DNA from: Vibrio sp. S17_S38
Lineage (GTDB): Bacteria > Pseudomonadota > Gammaproteobacteria > Enterobacterales > Vibrionaceae
Assembly: GCF_014694375.1 (NCBI RefSeq)
Contig: NZ_JAAUWW010000005.1
Coordinates: forward strand, 124,001 to 188,000
Length of the DNA stretch: 64,000 nucleotides
Direction: 5' to 3'
Made by a program: the position numbers and the translations under genes. Below the pieces are notes generated by a model. That model made no database searches, was not told the origin of the DNA, and worked only from the letters and a program-made list of their open reading frames with translations. Positions 29,960-39,249 of this stretch are shown piece by piece (the stretch's first letter is position 1; each line of letters starts with the position of its first letter).

Positions 29960-30994
29960 CTAAGGGCAAGGATTTGAGTACTGAGCACCGACTTGTAGAA
30001 TGTCTTTCAGTAACTCTTCACTTAATTGAGTATCAATACTGTTTATATTGGCTTCTAATTGTTCCATCGTTGTTGCACCAATAATATTGGAAGCAACGAA
30101 AGGACGTTGATTTACAAAGGCTAATGCCATTTGAACTGGATCTATGCCATGCTTGTCTGCTACATCAATATACGCTTGAGTTGCCGCTTCTCCCTGTGGG
30201 GTAAAGTAGCGAACAAAACGTTCAAATAGACTGCAGCGCGCTCCTTCCGGACGTTGACCATTTAAGTATTTACCACTTAATATGCCAAAGGCTAGGGGGG
30301 AATAAGCGAGTAATTCAACCCCTTCATGGTGGCTTATTTCTGATAAACCAACTTCAAAGCTGCGATTGAGTAAATTATATGGATTTTGAATTGAAATAAT
30401 TCTTGGCAGATCATGTTTTTCCGCTAAACGAAGTAAGGTCATTACACCCCAAGGCGTTTCATTTGATACTCCAATATAGCGTGTTTTTCCGGCTTTAATT
30501 AACTCAGCAAGTGCTTCTAGTGTCTCAATTAAGGTGACTTCTTGCTGTTCGTCTAGATGAGGATAATTAAGCTGTCCAAAACAATTGGTATTACGCTGAG
30601 GCCAATGAATCTGATAAAGGTCGACATAATCTGTTTTAAGACGTTGCAAGCTACTGTCCATTGCCAAATGTACATTGCGACGATCAAGGCTCATATTGTC
30701 ACGAATGTGAGAGAGTCTACCTGGGCCTGCTACCTTGGTGGTTAAAATGATTTTTTCGCGTTTACCCGACTTTTCTAACCAATTACCAATATATTCTTCA
30801 GTTGAGCCTTGAGTTATTGGTTTTGGTGGAACTGGATACATTTCTGCTGTGTCGATAAAATTGATGCCACGCTCAAAGGCATAATCTAGCTGGTTAAAGG
30901 CTTCTGCTTGTGTATTCTGCTCACCAAATGTCATAGTGCCTAGGGCTATTTTGCTTACTTCAAGTGTTGAGTGTGGGATCTTGTGGTATTTCAT
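29960..30994 (-). CDS. tas: NADP(H)-dependent aldo/keto reductase Tas
   Basis: Soluble aldo/keto reductase closely related to E. coli Tas. The 344 residues include GTMTFGEQN, the catalytic Asp/Tyr region INFIDTAEMYPVPP, the lysine segment TTKVAGPGR, HWPQRNTNCFG, and the NADP-binding region near the C-terminus (ASNIIGATTMEQLEANI). The physiological substrate is unknown. AAGGAC precedes the ATG. In E. coli tas is also close to mutH. Confidence 0.92.
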   Translation of the reverse strand: MKYHKIPHSTLEVSKIALGTMTFGEQNTQAEAFNQLDYAFERGINFIDTAEMYPVPPKPITQGSTEEYIGNWLEKSGKREKIILTTKVAGPGRLSHIRDNMSLDRRNVHLAMDSSLQRLKTDYVDLYQIHWPQRNTNCFGQLNYPHLDEQQEVTLIETLEALAELIKAGKTRYIGVSNETPWGVMTLLRLAEKHDLPRIISIQNPYNLLNRSFEVGLSEISHHEGVELLAYSPLAFGILSGKYLNGQRPEGARCSLFERFVRYFTPQGEAATQAYIDVADKHGIDPVQMALAFVNQRPFVASNIIGATTMEQLEANINSIDTQLSEELLKDILQVGAQYSNPCP

Positions 30995-31122
30995 TGAACG
31001 TCCTTGATGATCTTTTTCGTATTGATCCCAATATATAGCAAAATGGTTAGAGGAGTAAATTTTGTTGTGAAGGTGTGTTTTACTTATTATTTAGGCTATT
31101 AATGAAGACTAAGTGAGCTAGA

Positions 31123-31797
31123 TTATTGAGTTAGTTTCAAATGTTTTTTTAAAATATTTTCAGTAAACTGCGTGCGCAAATAAAACCCTCTTGGCAATGT
31201 TTTAAATGGTTGACCGGAAGCGCTGTAGGCTTCAGTTACGACCTTACTATTGGCAGCTTTTGGACGGAGTTGCATTACTTCACCATGCTTAGCGGTAATT
31301 TCTTCAACTTTCCCTAATACAATAAATTCCATAAGCTCCTCCCAATCTTGTTTGAGTTGCTGCTTTTCTTCGTCATCAGGCGACCAAAGTAAAGGTAAGC
31401 CGACTCGACGCTCGGCTAATGGAATTTCTCTTTCACCTTCAACTGGAATCCATAAGACTTGAGCAAGCTTATGTTTTACGTGTGAAGCTTCCCAAGTTAG
31501 GCCTTGTACTCCGGTTAATGGAGCAACGCAAATAAACGTGGTTTCTAAAGGTTTACCACTATAGCCAATTGGAATACTTTTTAATTCGATGCCTAAATGT
31601 TCAAAATCCGGTTGAGGTTTACTTCCTGCGTCGGCGCCTAAATGCCATTCAAGTAATTGTCCTACCCAACCTTTTTCACGGGTAAGATCATCAGGGATCG
31701 CAATGTCAGCCTGTTTAGCAAGCTGAAAAAAGGTTTGCCCTGCTATTTTCTTCGCTCGTTGTAGTAACTCTTGTGTTGTTTTTGGTGGTGGTAGCAT
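31123..31797 (-). CDS. mutH: DNA mismatch repair endonuclease MutH
   Basis: Nicks the unmethylated strand at hemimethylated GATC during MutSL-directed repair. The 224-residue protein has the type II restriction-like catalytic triad Asp64, Glu71 and Lys73 in [18 protein letters not shown]. Its presence implies Dam methylation in this organism. That matters for the GATC cluster in the non-coding region directly upstream. Confidence 0.96.
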   Translation of the reverse strand: MLPPPKTTQELLQRAKKIAGQTFFQLAKQADIAIPDDLTREKGWVGQLLEWHLGADAGSKPQPDFEHLGIELKSIPIGYSGKPLETTFICVAPLTGVQGLTWEASHVKHKLAQVLWIPVEGEREIPLAERRVGLPLLWSPDDEEKQQLKQDWEELMEFIVLGKVEEITAKHGEVMQLRPKAANSKVVTEAYSASGQPFKTLPRGFYLRTQFTENILKKHLKLTQ

Positions 31798-32399
31798 GAT
31801 GTTTTCAATAAGAGATAGTGACTAATAGTCTAATATTACCCTAAAATATTTTGAGGGTCTTAGCGGGATCAAAAGAAAAATAAAAGTTATCCACAAGCCA
31901 TATGTATTTTAGACAAATTGAGGCATTTTTTACTTGACCTATTTATATTGAAACAAATATAAACAATGGTTTAGAAAGAAGATCGAGTCAAAAAGCAAAA
32001 TGGATGTGGATAATACCGATCATGATGGATCTTTAACCGATCAAAAATCAGAAAGGATCCTCAAGATCTTCTGGTGATTTTTTTAAATTCAAAAATATTC
32101 TATCTAACTGTTTTTTAATTATAAAATAAATATTAGATCATCAGAGTGATGATTATTTATTCTGTGGTTTTTCTTACATAATTTACTTTTATCATTTTCT
32201 TCACACATTTATTCACAGAAATAGTGAATAAATACTAAATAGTGAGTATCCCGATGTTGATAAGTTGTTTTTTGGTCTATTTATCATTAAAAGTGGGCGC
32301 TAAGTAATAAAAAACACTAGATTATGCACTTGAAATTTGCCCCTTTTGTGGATATGTGAAAAAATCACTAGTAACAGAGATTTATATTAGAGGTTAGCC
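31798..32399. other. DARS2-like DnaA-box and GATC-rich region between mutH and rppH
   Basis: A 600-base non-coding, AT-rich region. Two perfect DnaA boxes in opposite orientation lie at 31887-31895 (TTATCCACA) and 32005-32013 (TGTGGATAA). Two one-mismatch boxes lie at 32209-32217 (TTATTCACA) and 32347-32355 (TGTGGATAT). GATC occurs eight times between 31867 and 32139, five of them within 32018-32068. A possible IHF site with one mismatch is at 31961-31973. In E. coli the mutH-rppH (nudH) gap holds DARS2, which converts ADP-DnaA to ATP-DnaA. The position and content match, but the exact DARS core arrangement was not verified. Confidence 0.65.
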
Positions 32400-32915
32400 G
32401 TGATAGATGGCGATGGTTACCGCTTAAATGTGGGGATTGTAATATGTAACCATCATGGTCAGGTTTTCTGGGCAAAACGATACGGACAACATTCTTGGCA
32501 ATTTCCTCAAGGTGGTATTGATGATGGTGAAACTCCAGAGCAAGCACTCTACCGAGAACTGTATGAAGAAGTTGGTCTTACAAAACAAGATGTGAAACTT
32601 ATCGGAGTGAGTCGTCATTGGTTAAGATATAAATTACCAAAGCGATTAGTCCGGTGGGATTCAAAACCAGTTTGTATTGGACAGAAACAGAAATGGTTTT
32701 TACTGCGACTTGAATGTGATGAAGCGAATATCAACATGAATCGAGGTAAAACCCCTGAGTTTGATGGGTGGCGCTGGGTCAGTTTTTGGTATCCAGTTAG
32801 GCAAGTGGTTTCTTTTAAACGAGATGTTTACCGACGCGCAATGAAAGAGTTCGCTGCGTTAGCAATGCCATTTCGTGAACCAAGTAATAATGCTAAACGT
32901 AAACCACGTCGATAA
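32400..32915 (+). CDS. rppH: RNA pyrophosphohydrolase
   Basis: Nudix hydrolase that removes pyrophosphate from mRNA 5' ends and starts RNase E-dependent decay. The 171-residue protein has the Nudix box [20 protein letters not shown] (23-residue motif continuing VGL) and conserved [10 protein letters not shown] and [12 protein letters not shown]. The start is GTG 32400, with GAGG upstream, aligned with the E. coli start ([16 protein letters not shown]). Confidence 0.95.
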   Translation: MIDGDGYRLNVGIVICNHHGQVFWAKRYGQHSWQFPQGGIDDGETPEQALYRELYEEVGLTKQDVKLIGVSRHWLRYKLPKRLVRWDSKPVCIGQKQKWFLLRLECDEANINMNRGKTPEFDGWRWVSFWYPVRQVVSFKRDVYRRAMKEFAALAMPFREPSNNAKRKPRR

Positions 32916-33094
32916 ATGAATAAATTAAGTAATCAGCTTTACTTTAATAGACTTATTAGAGTAAAGCCGATTTTTCTTGGCACACCTGTTTATTAACGCA
33001 GCAGCTTTAAGCAAAGGGCACATAACGGATAAAGTTTATACCTAAACTGATATAGGTATATATTGTGGTATCACTCAAGGAGGTACTCCCCAAA

Positions 33095-35344
33095 ATGCTG
33101 ATTCAATTGAGAGATATCGTTGAACAAGTGTCTAAGGCTGAAACAGTACAAGAAGCCTCTAGCATTTTGGTACAAGAAACCTGCAAAGCGATGCAAACGG
33201 AATGTTGTACTATCTACCTTGCCAACAATGGCAAGAATCGATTGGAACTGATGGCGACCCAAGGCCTTAAGTTTTCAGGGCAAACCATTCATATTCCTTT
33301 TGCTGAAGGACTGGTTGGGTTAGTACGCCGTAGCGCAGAACCATTAAATTTAGCCAAAGCTCAAGAACATCCTAATTTTAAATATTTTCCCGAACTTGGG
33401 GAGAATATCTATCAATCTTTTCTCGGCACTCCCATTATTCATCGTCGCCAAGTGCTTGGTGTTTTGGTGATCCAACAACGTTCCCCTAGATTGTTTAGCG
33501 AGATTGAAGAATCCTTTTTAGTGACGCTTGCAACACAATTAGCGGTCATTATTGCGCATAGTCAGGCTCAAGGTTTATGGAAGTTAGAAGGTCACTCGGT
33601 TCGATCTTTTAAAGGGGTTGCCGCATCTCGAGGAATAGCAATCGGTCCTTTGTGGTGGGATGACACTCATCCGGATCTGACTCGTGTCTCACCAGCGTCT
33701 ACGTTAAATTCTGATTACGATAAGGATTGGTTGGCGCTTGCGATTGAACAAGCTATTGCGGATTTTCGCCGTATGCGTAAACGATTTGATAGTGAGCTAA
33801 ATAAAGATACTTTGGCTATTTTTGAATTGTATATTCACTTGCTGCATGACCCTATGTTAAAGGCGGATCTTAATCGGTTAATTGAAAAAGGTGATCGAGC
33901 TGATTGGGCATTAAGACAAGTGATTGAAATTTACGCTAAACGTTTTGGGGATATGTCGGATCCTTATTTACGTGAACGAGCGAATGATATTAAAGAACTT
34001 GGGCACCGATTGTTGTTCTTTTTACATAATAGTGACGCACGAGATATTATCTTTAAAGAGCCTGTTATTTTGGTGGTACGAGAGCTAACCGCGTCTATTT
34101 TAGCTGGGATCCCAAGAGATAAATTATTGGCTGTTGTATCCTTGGAGGGGGCGGTTAATTCTCATGCCGCAATTTTAGCTCGTGCTCTGGGGATCCCTGC
34201 AATTATGGGGGCGCAAATCAAGCCTAATATATTGATAGGAAAGTTAGGGATTGTTGATGGGTATAGCGGTGATATTTTTATTGAGCCGACCAAGCAATTA
34301 TTAAAAGAATACCGATCATTGTCTCATGAGGAACAAGAACTTTCTGAACTCGTAGAGCAAGAGCTGCCTGAACTAGCCTATACGAAAGATGGGCATCGTG
34401 TGGAGTTAATGTTAAATGCAGGCTTAAGTGCGGATACCAATATTGCGATTAATCAAGGTGTCGATGGCGTTGGTTTATATCGCACAGAAATCTCTTTTTT
34501 GATGCAACATGGTTTTCCTTCGGAAGATGAGCAAACTCAGCATTATCGGGCGATCCTTTCCTCTTATCCTGGGAAAAGTGTCGTTATGCGTACTTTGGAT
34601 ATTGGTGGTGACAAAGCATTGCCATATTTCCCAATTGAAGAAGATAACCCATTTTTGGGGTGGCGAGGGATCCGCTTCACTCTAGATCATCCTGATATAT
34701 TTTTGATCCAACTACGTTCGATGCTAAAGGCGAGTGCTGGACTTGATAATTTAAGTATTATGCTACCGATGATCTCTGGCTGCCAAGAGATTGATGATGC
34801 CAAAGCATTGCTTGAGCGCGCGTATCAAGAAGTATTACAAGGTATTCCCGATCTTTCTCGTCCTCAGCTTGGGATCATGCTTGAAGTGCCGTCAATGTTA
34901 TATTTATTGCCTTTAGTGGCAGATAAAGTCGATTTTGTCTCGGTGGGAACAAACGATCTTACGCAATATTTATTAGCTGTAGATCGTAATAACTCCCGAG
35001 TATCGGATGTCTATGAACATGTACATCCAGCCGTTGTTATGGCGTTAAAGCATATTTTTGATACTTGCCAACAATATAAGTTACCCGTTTGTATTTGTGG
35101 TGAGCTAGCGGGTGATCCTATTGGGGTATTGATATTAATTGGATTAGGTTACCGTTCGTTAAGCATGAATACCTCTAATGTGGCTCGAATCAAATATATA
35201 TTACGAAATGTTAGCGTATCGGAATTATCAGAATTAAGTATTAAAGCCCTGTCTGAACCGTATGGTAACCAGATTTATCAATCAATATGCTCTTATCTTG
35301 AAGATAAAGGGCTAGCAGGATTTATCCGAGCGGGTAAAAAATAA
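33095..35344 (+). CDS. ptsP: phosphoenolpyruvate--protein phosphotransferase PtsP (enzyme I-Ntr)
   Basis: First enzyme of the nitrogen phosphotransferase system, passing phosphate from PEP to NPr. The 749 residues match E. coli (748). An N-terminal GAF domain (about 15-155) is followed by the enzyme I domains: swivelling domain with phospho-His357 in EGAVNSHAAILARALG, and a PEP-binding barrel with GVGLYRTEISFL, RTLDIGGDK and the catalytic cysteine region PVCICGELAGDP. I chose ATG 33095 because AAGGAGGT lies 10 bases ahead. An upstream in-frame GTG would place that site inside the gene. Confidence 0.95.
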   Translation: MLIQLRDIVEQVSKAETVQEASSILVQETCKAMQTECCTIYLANNGKNRLELMATQGLKFSGQTIHIPFAEGLVGLVRRSAEPLNLAKAQEHPNFKYFPELGENIYQSFLGTPIIHRRQVLGVLVIQQRSPRLFSEIEESFLVTLATQLAVIIAHSQAQGLWKLEGHSVRSFKGVAASRGIAIGPLWWDDTHPDLTRVSPASTLNSDYDKDWLALAIEQAIADFRRMRKRFDSELNKDTLAIFELYIHLLHDPMLKADLNRLIEKGDRADWALRQVIEIYAKRFGDMSDPYLRERANDIKELGHRLLFFLHNSDARDIIFKEPVILVVRELTASILAGIPRDKLLAVVSLEGAVNSHAAILARALGIPAIMGAQIKPNILIGKLGIVDGYSGDIFIEPTKQLLKEYRSLSHEEQELSELVEQELPELAYTKDGHRVELMLNAGLSADTNIAINQGVDGVGLYRTEISFLMQHGFPSEDEQTQHYRAILSSYPGKSVVMRTLDIGGDKALPYFPIEEDNPFLGWRGIRFTLDHPDIFLIQLRSMLKASAGLDNLSIMLPMISGCQEIDDAKALLERAYQEVLQGIPDLSRPQLGIMLEVPSMLYLLPLVADKVDFVSVGTNDLTQYLLAVDRNNSRVSDVYEHVHPAVVMALKHIFDTCQQYKLPVCICGELAGDPIGVLILIGLGYRSLSMNTSNVARIKYILRNVSVSELSELSIKALSEPYGNQIYQSICSYLEDKGLAGFIRAGKK

Positions 35345-35515
35345 ATACTAGAATATAGTCACTGTAGGGCAGAAGTGCTGCATATCATCAGGGTTTACTT
35401 TATGATACCCATCATTCAGTGGCCCTTTTTTATATTTGATGGCACTAAAGTTGGCTTTATCGGTCAGACATTTACTTACCATTTTTCAATTTTACAACAC
35501 AGAGAGACCTTCTTT

Positions 35516-36355
35516 ATGAGTCAGGGATTTTTAGTCTTTCCCCATATCGACCCCGTTATTTTTGCCATCGGCCCGATTGGTGTTCGTTGGTATGGTTTAA
35601 TGTATTTACTTGGCTTTGCTTTTGCGATGTATGTTGCCAATCGCCGTGCAGATAAACCAGGTAGCACTTGGACGCGTGAACAAGTGTCCGATCTCCTATT
35701 CGCTGGTTTCCTCGGTGTCGTGCTCGGCGGGCGCATTGGCTATGTATTATTTTATGGTTTTGACTATTGGATGGCTGAGCCTTTGTACATATTCAAAGTA
35801 TGGACAGGAGGGATGTCCTTTCATGGTGGCTTGATGGGTGTGATCGCCGCAATGTGGTGGTATGCCCGAAAAAATAAGCGGACTTTCTTTGGTGTAGCTG
35901 ATTTTATTGCACCTCTAGTACCATTTGGTTTAGGGGCTGGGCGAATTGGTAATTTTATTAATGGAGAGCTATGGGGGCGTGTCACCGATGTGCCTTGGGC
36001 TATTATCTTCCCTAATGGTGGCCCGTATCCACGCCATCCTTCTCAATTGTATGAATTCTTTTTAGAAGGCGTTGTGCTGTTCCTCATTCTTAATTGGTTT
36101 ATCCGCAAGCCAAGACCTGCAGGAGCGGTTTCTGGATTATTCTTGATCGGTTATGGGGTCTTCCGATTTAGTGTTGAATTTGTTCGTCAGCCTGACGCTC
36201 AATTAGGTTTATTTGATGGCGTGATTTCTATGGGACAGATTCTATCCACGCCGATGATTATTGTTGGCGCTTTGATTATGATTTGGTCTTACAAGACACA
36301 AAAATCGACATTATCAGCGAATGAAAAAACCACCAAAGCAGTAAAAGGGAAATAA
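35516..36355 (+). CDS. lgt: prolipoprotein diacylglyceryl transferase
   Basis: Inner-membrane enzyme that adds diacylglycerol to the lipobox cysteine of prolipoproteins. The 279-residue protein has about seven membrane segments and the signature [22 protein letters not shown] carries the conserved His. I chose ATG 35516 ([14 protein letters not shown]), matching the family start; longer in-frame starts add about 47 poorly conserved residues. It lies three bases upstream of thyA, the conserved E. coli pair. Confidence 0.95.
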   Translation: MSQGFLVFPHIDPVIFAIGPIGVRWYGLMYLLGFAFAMYVANRRADKPGSTWTREQVSDLLFAGFLGVVLGGRIGYVLFYGFDYWMAEPLYIFKVWTGGMSFHGGLMGVIAAMWWYARKNKRTFFGVADFIAPLVPFGLGAGRIGNFINGELWGRVTDVPWAIIFPNGGPYPRHPSQLYEFFLEGVVLFLILNWFIRKPRPAGAVSGLFLIGYGVFRFSVEFVRQPDAQLGLFDGVISMGQILSTPMIIVGALIMIWSYKTQKSTLSANEKTTKAVKGK

Positions 36356-36358
36356 GTT

Positions 36359-37210
36359 GTGAAACAATATCTAGAACTTTGCCAACGCATTATTGATGAA
36401 GGTCAGTGGGTTGAAAATGAGCGTACTGGAAAGCGCTGTTTAACCATTGTTAATGCCGATCTTACTTATGATGTAGGTAACAATTCTTTTCCTTTGGTGA
36501 CGACTCGTAAAAGTTTCTGGAAATCGGCGGTAGCTGAGTTACTTGGTTATATTCGTGGTTACGATAATGCTGACGATTTTCGTAAGCTTGGCACCAAAAC
36601 GTGGGATGCGAATGCCAACCTAAATGATGCTTGGCTTAATAATTCTTATCGTAAAGGTGAGGATGATATGGGCCGAGTTTATGGCGTTCAAGGTCGGGCT
36701 TGGGCCAAACCTGATGGGGGGAAGGTTGATCAATTACGAAAAATTGTTGATGATTTAACTCGTGGTATTGATGATCGTGGTGAGATTTTAAATTTCTATA
36801 ATCCAGGCGAGTTTCATATGGGGTGTTTGCGCCCTTGTATGTACAGCCATCACTTTTCTCTATTAGGGGATACCTTATATTTAAATAGTACTCAACGCTC
36901 ATGTGATGTTCCGCTAGGCTTGAATTTTAATATGGTGCAAGTTTATGTGTTTTTAGCCATTATGGCGCAGATTACCGGTAAAAAAGCGGGTGTTGCGTAT
37001 CATAAAATTGTAAATGGCCATATTTATGAAGACCAACTTGCACCGATGAAAGATATTCAGCTAAAGCGTGAACCTTTTCCAGCACCTCAATTTCATATTA
37101 ATCCTAAGATTAAGACTCTAGATGATTTAGAAACTTGGGTGAGCCTAGATGATTTCGATGTGACCGATTATCAATGCCATGATGCAATTAAGTACCCATT
37201 TTCGGTTTAG
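36359..37210 (+). CDS. thyA: thymidylate synthase
   Basis: Converts dUMP to dTMP with methylene-tetrahydrofolate. The start is GTG 36359 with AAGGGA upstream. The 283-residue protein carries the catalytic Cys in [10 protein letters not shown], the phosphate-binding [17 protein letters not shown] and [13 protein letters not shown]. It belongs to the longer form I associate with Vibrio and differs strongly from the 264-residue E. coli enzyme (catalytic motif APCHAFFQF) although it occupies the same place after lgt. Confidence 0.93.
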   Translation: MKQYLELCQRIIDEGQWVENERTGKRCLTIVNADLTYDVGNNSFPLVTTRKSFWKSAVAELLGYIRGYDNADDFRKLGTKTWDANANLNDAWLNNSYRKGEDDMGRVYGVQGRAWAKPDGGKVDQLRKIVDDLTRGIDDRGEILNFYNPGEFHMGCLRPCMYSHHFSLLGDTLYLNSTQRSCDVPLGLNFNMVQVYVFLAIMAQITGKKAGVAYHKIVNGHIYEDQLAPMKDIQLKREPFPAPQFHINPKIKTLDDLETWVSLDDFDVTDYQCHDAIKYPFSV

Positions 37211-37241
37211 ATTTTATTGATACTAAAATGCCAATCTTAGT

Positions 37242-37281
37242 AGCTCCTATCCACGTGTTATACGGAATAGGAGCTTTTTTA
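37242..37281 (+). terminator. thyA terminator
   Basis: Stem AGCTCCTAT/ATAGGAGCT with a 16-base loop, followed by T6. Confidence 0.82.
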
Positions 37282-37334
37282 TTATTCGAAAAAATTTAAA
37301 ATAAAAGCCTATTTAGCGGTTTGCGAGGTAATGG

Positions 37335-38225
37335 ATGTCACATTTAAACTACAACCACCTTTATTATTTTTGGATGGTTTGTAAACAAGGTTCTGTGGTA
37401 AAAGCGGCAGAAGCATTATTCTTGACACCTCAAACCGTGACAGGGCAAATTAAATCTTTTGAAGAACGTATGAAAGGGACGTTATTAAAGCGTAGTGGTC
37501 GTAGTGTCGAGCCCACTGAGCTGGGTCAGATGATTTTTCGTTATGCCGATAAAATGTTTGGTTTGAGCTATGAAATGCTCGACATAGTTAACTACAGCCA
37601 ACAAAAAAATGTTTTGTTTGATGTAGGGGTTGCAGATTCCTTATCTAAAAGGCTAGTGAGTAAAATTCTACTGACGACAGTACCAGACGATAACAGCATT
37701 CATTTACGCTGCTTTGAGTCAACACATGAGCTATTATTAGAGCAACTGTCTCAGCATAAGTTGGATATGATTTTATCCGATTGTCCTGTTGATTCGAGTC
37801 AAAGCCCCGGTTTATTTAGTAAGAAACTCGGTGAATGCAAGATGAGCTTCTTTTCATCTAGTGTGGTAGATTCTCAAAATTTCCCGGCTATTTTAAAAGA
37901 TAAAAAATTACTTATTCCCGGACGTCGTACAGCAATGGGGCGCAATGTTATGCATTGGTTCGAAAGACATGCAATAACGCCAAATATATTAGGTGAGTTC
38001 GATGATGCAGCGTTAATGAAAGCCTTTGCTCTGTATCATAAAGACGTTATTTTCTTAGCACCTACTATCTATTTTGATGAAGTAAAAGGTGAAGTACCTT
38101 TGTGCTTAGTGAGCGAAGTTGAAGAGCTAAAAGAAGAATATTACGTTATATTTGCAGAGCGAATGATCCAACATCCTGCGGTGAAAAATGTTTGTGATGC
38201 TGATTTTAGTGATTTATTTCGTTAA
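37335..38225 (+). CDS. nhaR: LysR-family transcriptional activator NhaR
   Basis: Sodium-responsive LysR regulator. The 296-residue protein starts [12 protein letters not shown], with the helix-turn-helix at about 18-45 ([21 protein letters not shown]), and has the effector-domain motifs [13 protein letters not shown] ([20 protein letters not shown]) and [12 protein letters not shown], characteristic of NhaR. The sodium antiporter gene nhaA, its E. coli neighbour, is not adjacent here. I chose ATG 37335 with GAGG six bases upstream. hlyU follows 46 bases later. Confidence 0.93.
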   Translation: MSHLNYNHLYYFWMVCKQGSVVKAAEALFLTPQTVTGQIKSFEERMKGTLLKRSGRSVEPTELGQMIFRYADKMFGLSYEMLDIVNYSQQKNVLFDVGVADSLSKRLVSKILLTTVPDDNSIHLRCFESTHELLLEQLSQHKLDMILSDCPVDSSQSPGLFSKKLGECKMSFFSSSVVDSQNFPAILKDKKLLIPGRRTAMGRNVMHWFERHAITPNILGEFDDAALMKAFALYHKDVIFLAPTIYFDEVKGEVPLCLVSEVEELKEEYYVIFAERMIQHPAVKNVCDADFSDLFR

Positions 38226-38271
38226 ATTTTATTGATGATTTTAAAAATCCCCAATCCTGAGAGGTTGTAAG

Positions 38272-38565
38272 ATGGATTTAGTTAAAATGGAAAACAACCT
38301 TCCTCAAGCTGTCGTGCTTTTAAAAGCGATGGCTAATGAAAATAGATTGCACATTTTGTGTCTTTTACATGATAAAGAATTATCGGTTGGAGAGTTATGC
38401 TTACTTTTACCTTTAAGCCAGTCTGCATTATCACAGCATTTGGTGTGGTTGCGTCGTGATGGATTAGTTAAAACAAGGAAGCAGTCTCAGGCCGTATATT
38501 ACTCACTGCATAACTCTGAAGTAAAAGCCATGATAGAGCAGTTACACAAGCTGTACAGTGTATAG
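38272..38565 (+). CDS. hlyU: ArsR-family transcriptional regulator HlyU
   Basis: Winged-helix ArsR/SmtB-family regulator that in pathogenic vibrios relieves silencing of hemolysin and toxin genes. The 97-residue protein carries AVVLLKAMANENRLHILCLL and the recognition helix SQSALSQHLVWLRRDGLV, then the wing VYYSL. Metal-binding cysteines of ArsR are absent, as in HlyU. The cysteine equivalent to V. cholerae Cys38 is present (Cys30). The C-terminal partner appears replaced by serine (LYSV). The nhaR-hlyU order is as in V. cholerae. Confidence 0.9.
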   Translation: MDLVKMENNLPQAVVLLKAMANENRLHILCLLHDKELSVGELCLLLPLSQSALSQHLVWLRRDGLVKTRKQSQAVYYSLHNSEVKAMIEQLHKLYSV

Positions 38566-38644
38566 AGTGAAGGGGATTGAACTGAGTTCCTAGACTGGTT
38601 TTACCAATCTATATAACTAAAGATTCTGAGTTCAATTTTTAGAT

Positions 38645-38673
38645 ATAAAAAAACCGGCCTAGGCCGGTTTTTG
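38645..38673. terminator. bidirectional terminator between hlyU and rpsT
   Basis: Perfect palindrome AAACCGGCCTAGGCCGGTTT (38651-38670) with extended A-run before and T-run after. Confidence 0.9.
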
Positions 38674-38696
38674 TGCAATTAAGCTTTAATATAAAA

Positions 38697-38957
38697 TTAA
38701 AGAGCTTTGATTGCTGCAGTGAAGCGAGACTTATGACGAGCAGCTTTATTCTTATGAATAAGGCCTTTAGTCGCCATGCGATCTAGAAGAGGTGTTACTT
38801 CAACTAGTGCAGCAGTTGCAGCTTCTTTATCGCCAGCTGTAATAGCAGCGATAGTTTTTTTCATATAAGTGCGCATCATAGAACGACGACTAGCATTATG
38901 CTGGCGACGTTTCTCAGCTTGGATAGCGCGCTTCTTAGCAGATTTACTGTTTGCCAA
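38697..38957 (-). CDS. rpsT: 30S ribosomal protein S20
   Basis: Small-subunit protein that binds 16S rRNA. The 86-residue product begins [20 protein letters not shown] and contains [14 protein letters not shown], both hallmarks. The start codon is TTG (38955-38957), with GGGAG seven bases upstream, like the UUG start of E. coli rpsT, which is tied to S20 autoregulation. An in-frame TTG five codons further upstream would overlap the ribosome-binding site and is rejected. Confidence 0.96.
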   Translation of the reverse strand: MANSKSAKKRAIQAEKRRQHNASRRSMMRTYMKKTIAAITAGDKEAATAALVEVTPLLDRMATKGLIHKNKAARHKSRFTAAIKAL

Positions 38958-39249
38958 GGGTCTAACTCCCAAAAAACTTTAGTTCGGTGACAATTTAAGG
39001 GCGAGGACTATGCCTCTTTCCTACGTGGTTGTCAACAGATTTGTACGAAAACCAAGCTTTACCAAATCAATTTTTGGTGAAGTGTGGTCTACGCGGTTAA
39101 GATGGCGTGGATTCTATCAGCATTTGAATTCCAATGCTATTAATTATCTCATCCCATGAATAACTCTTTTTACTTTGTTTTATTTTCAAATAAGGTGGAG
39201 AATTTGTTATTCATTTTTGTTGTTACAACTTTTTATATTTGAGGCAAGT

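Noticed and set aside
32018..32068. GATC cluster as a chromosome 2 type RctB iteron array or crtS site
   Set aside because: The GATCs are not embedded in a repeated 11- or 12-base unit, and the mutH-rppH position fits a DnaA/DARS element better.
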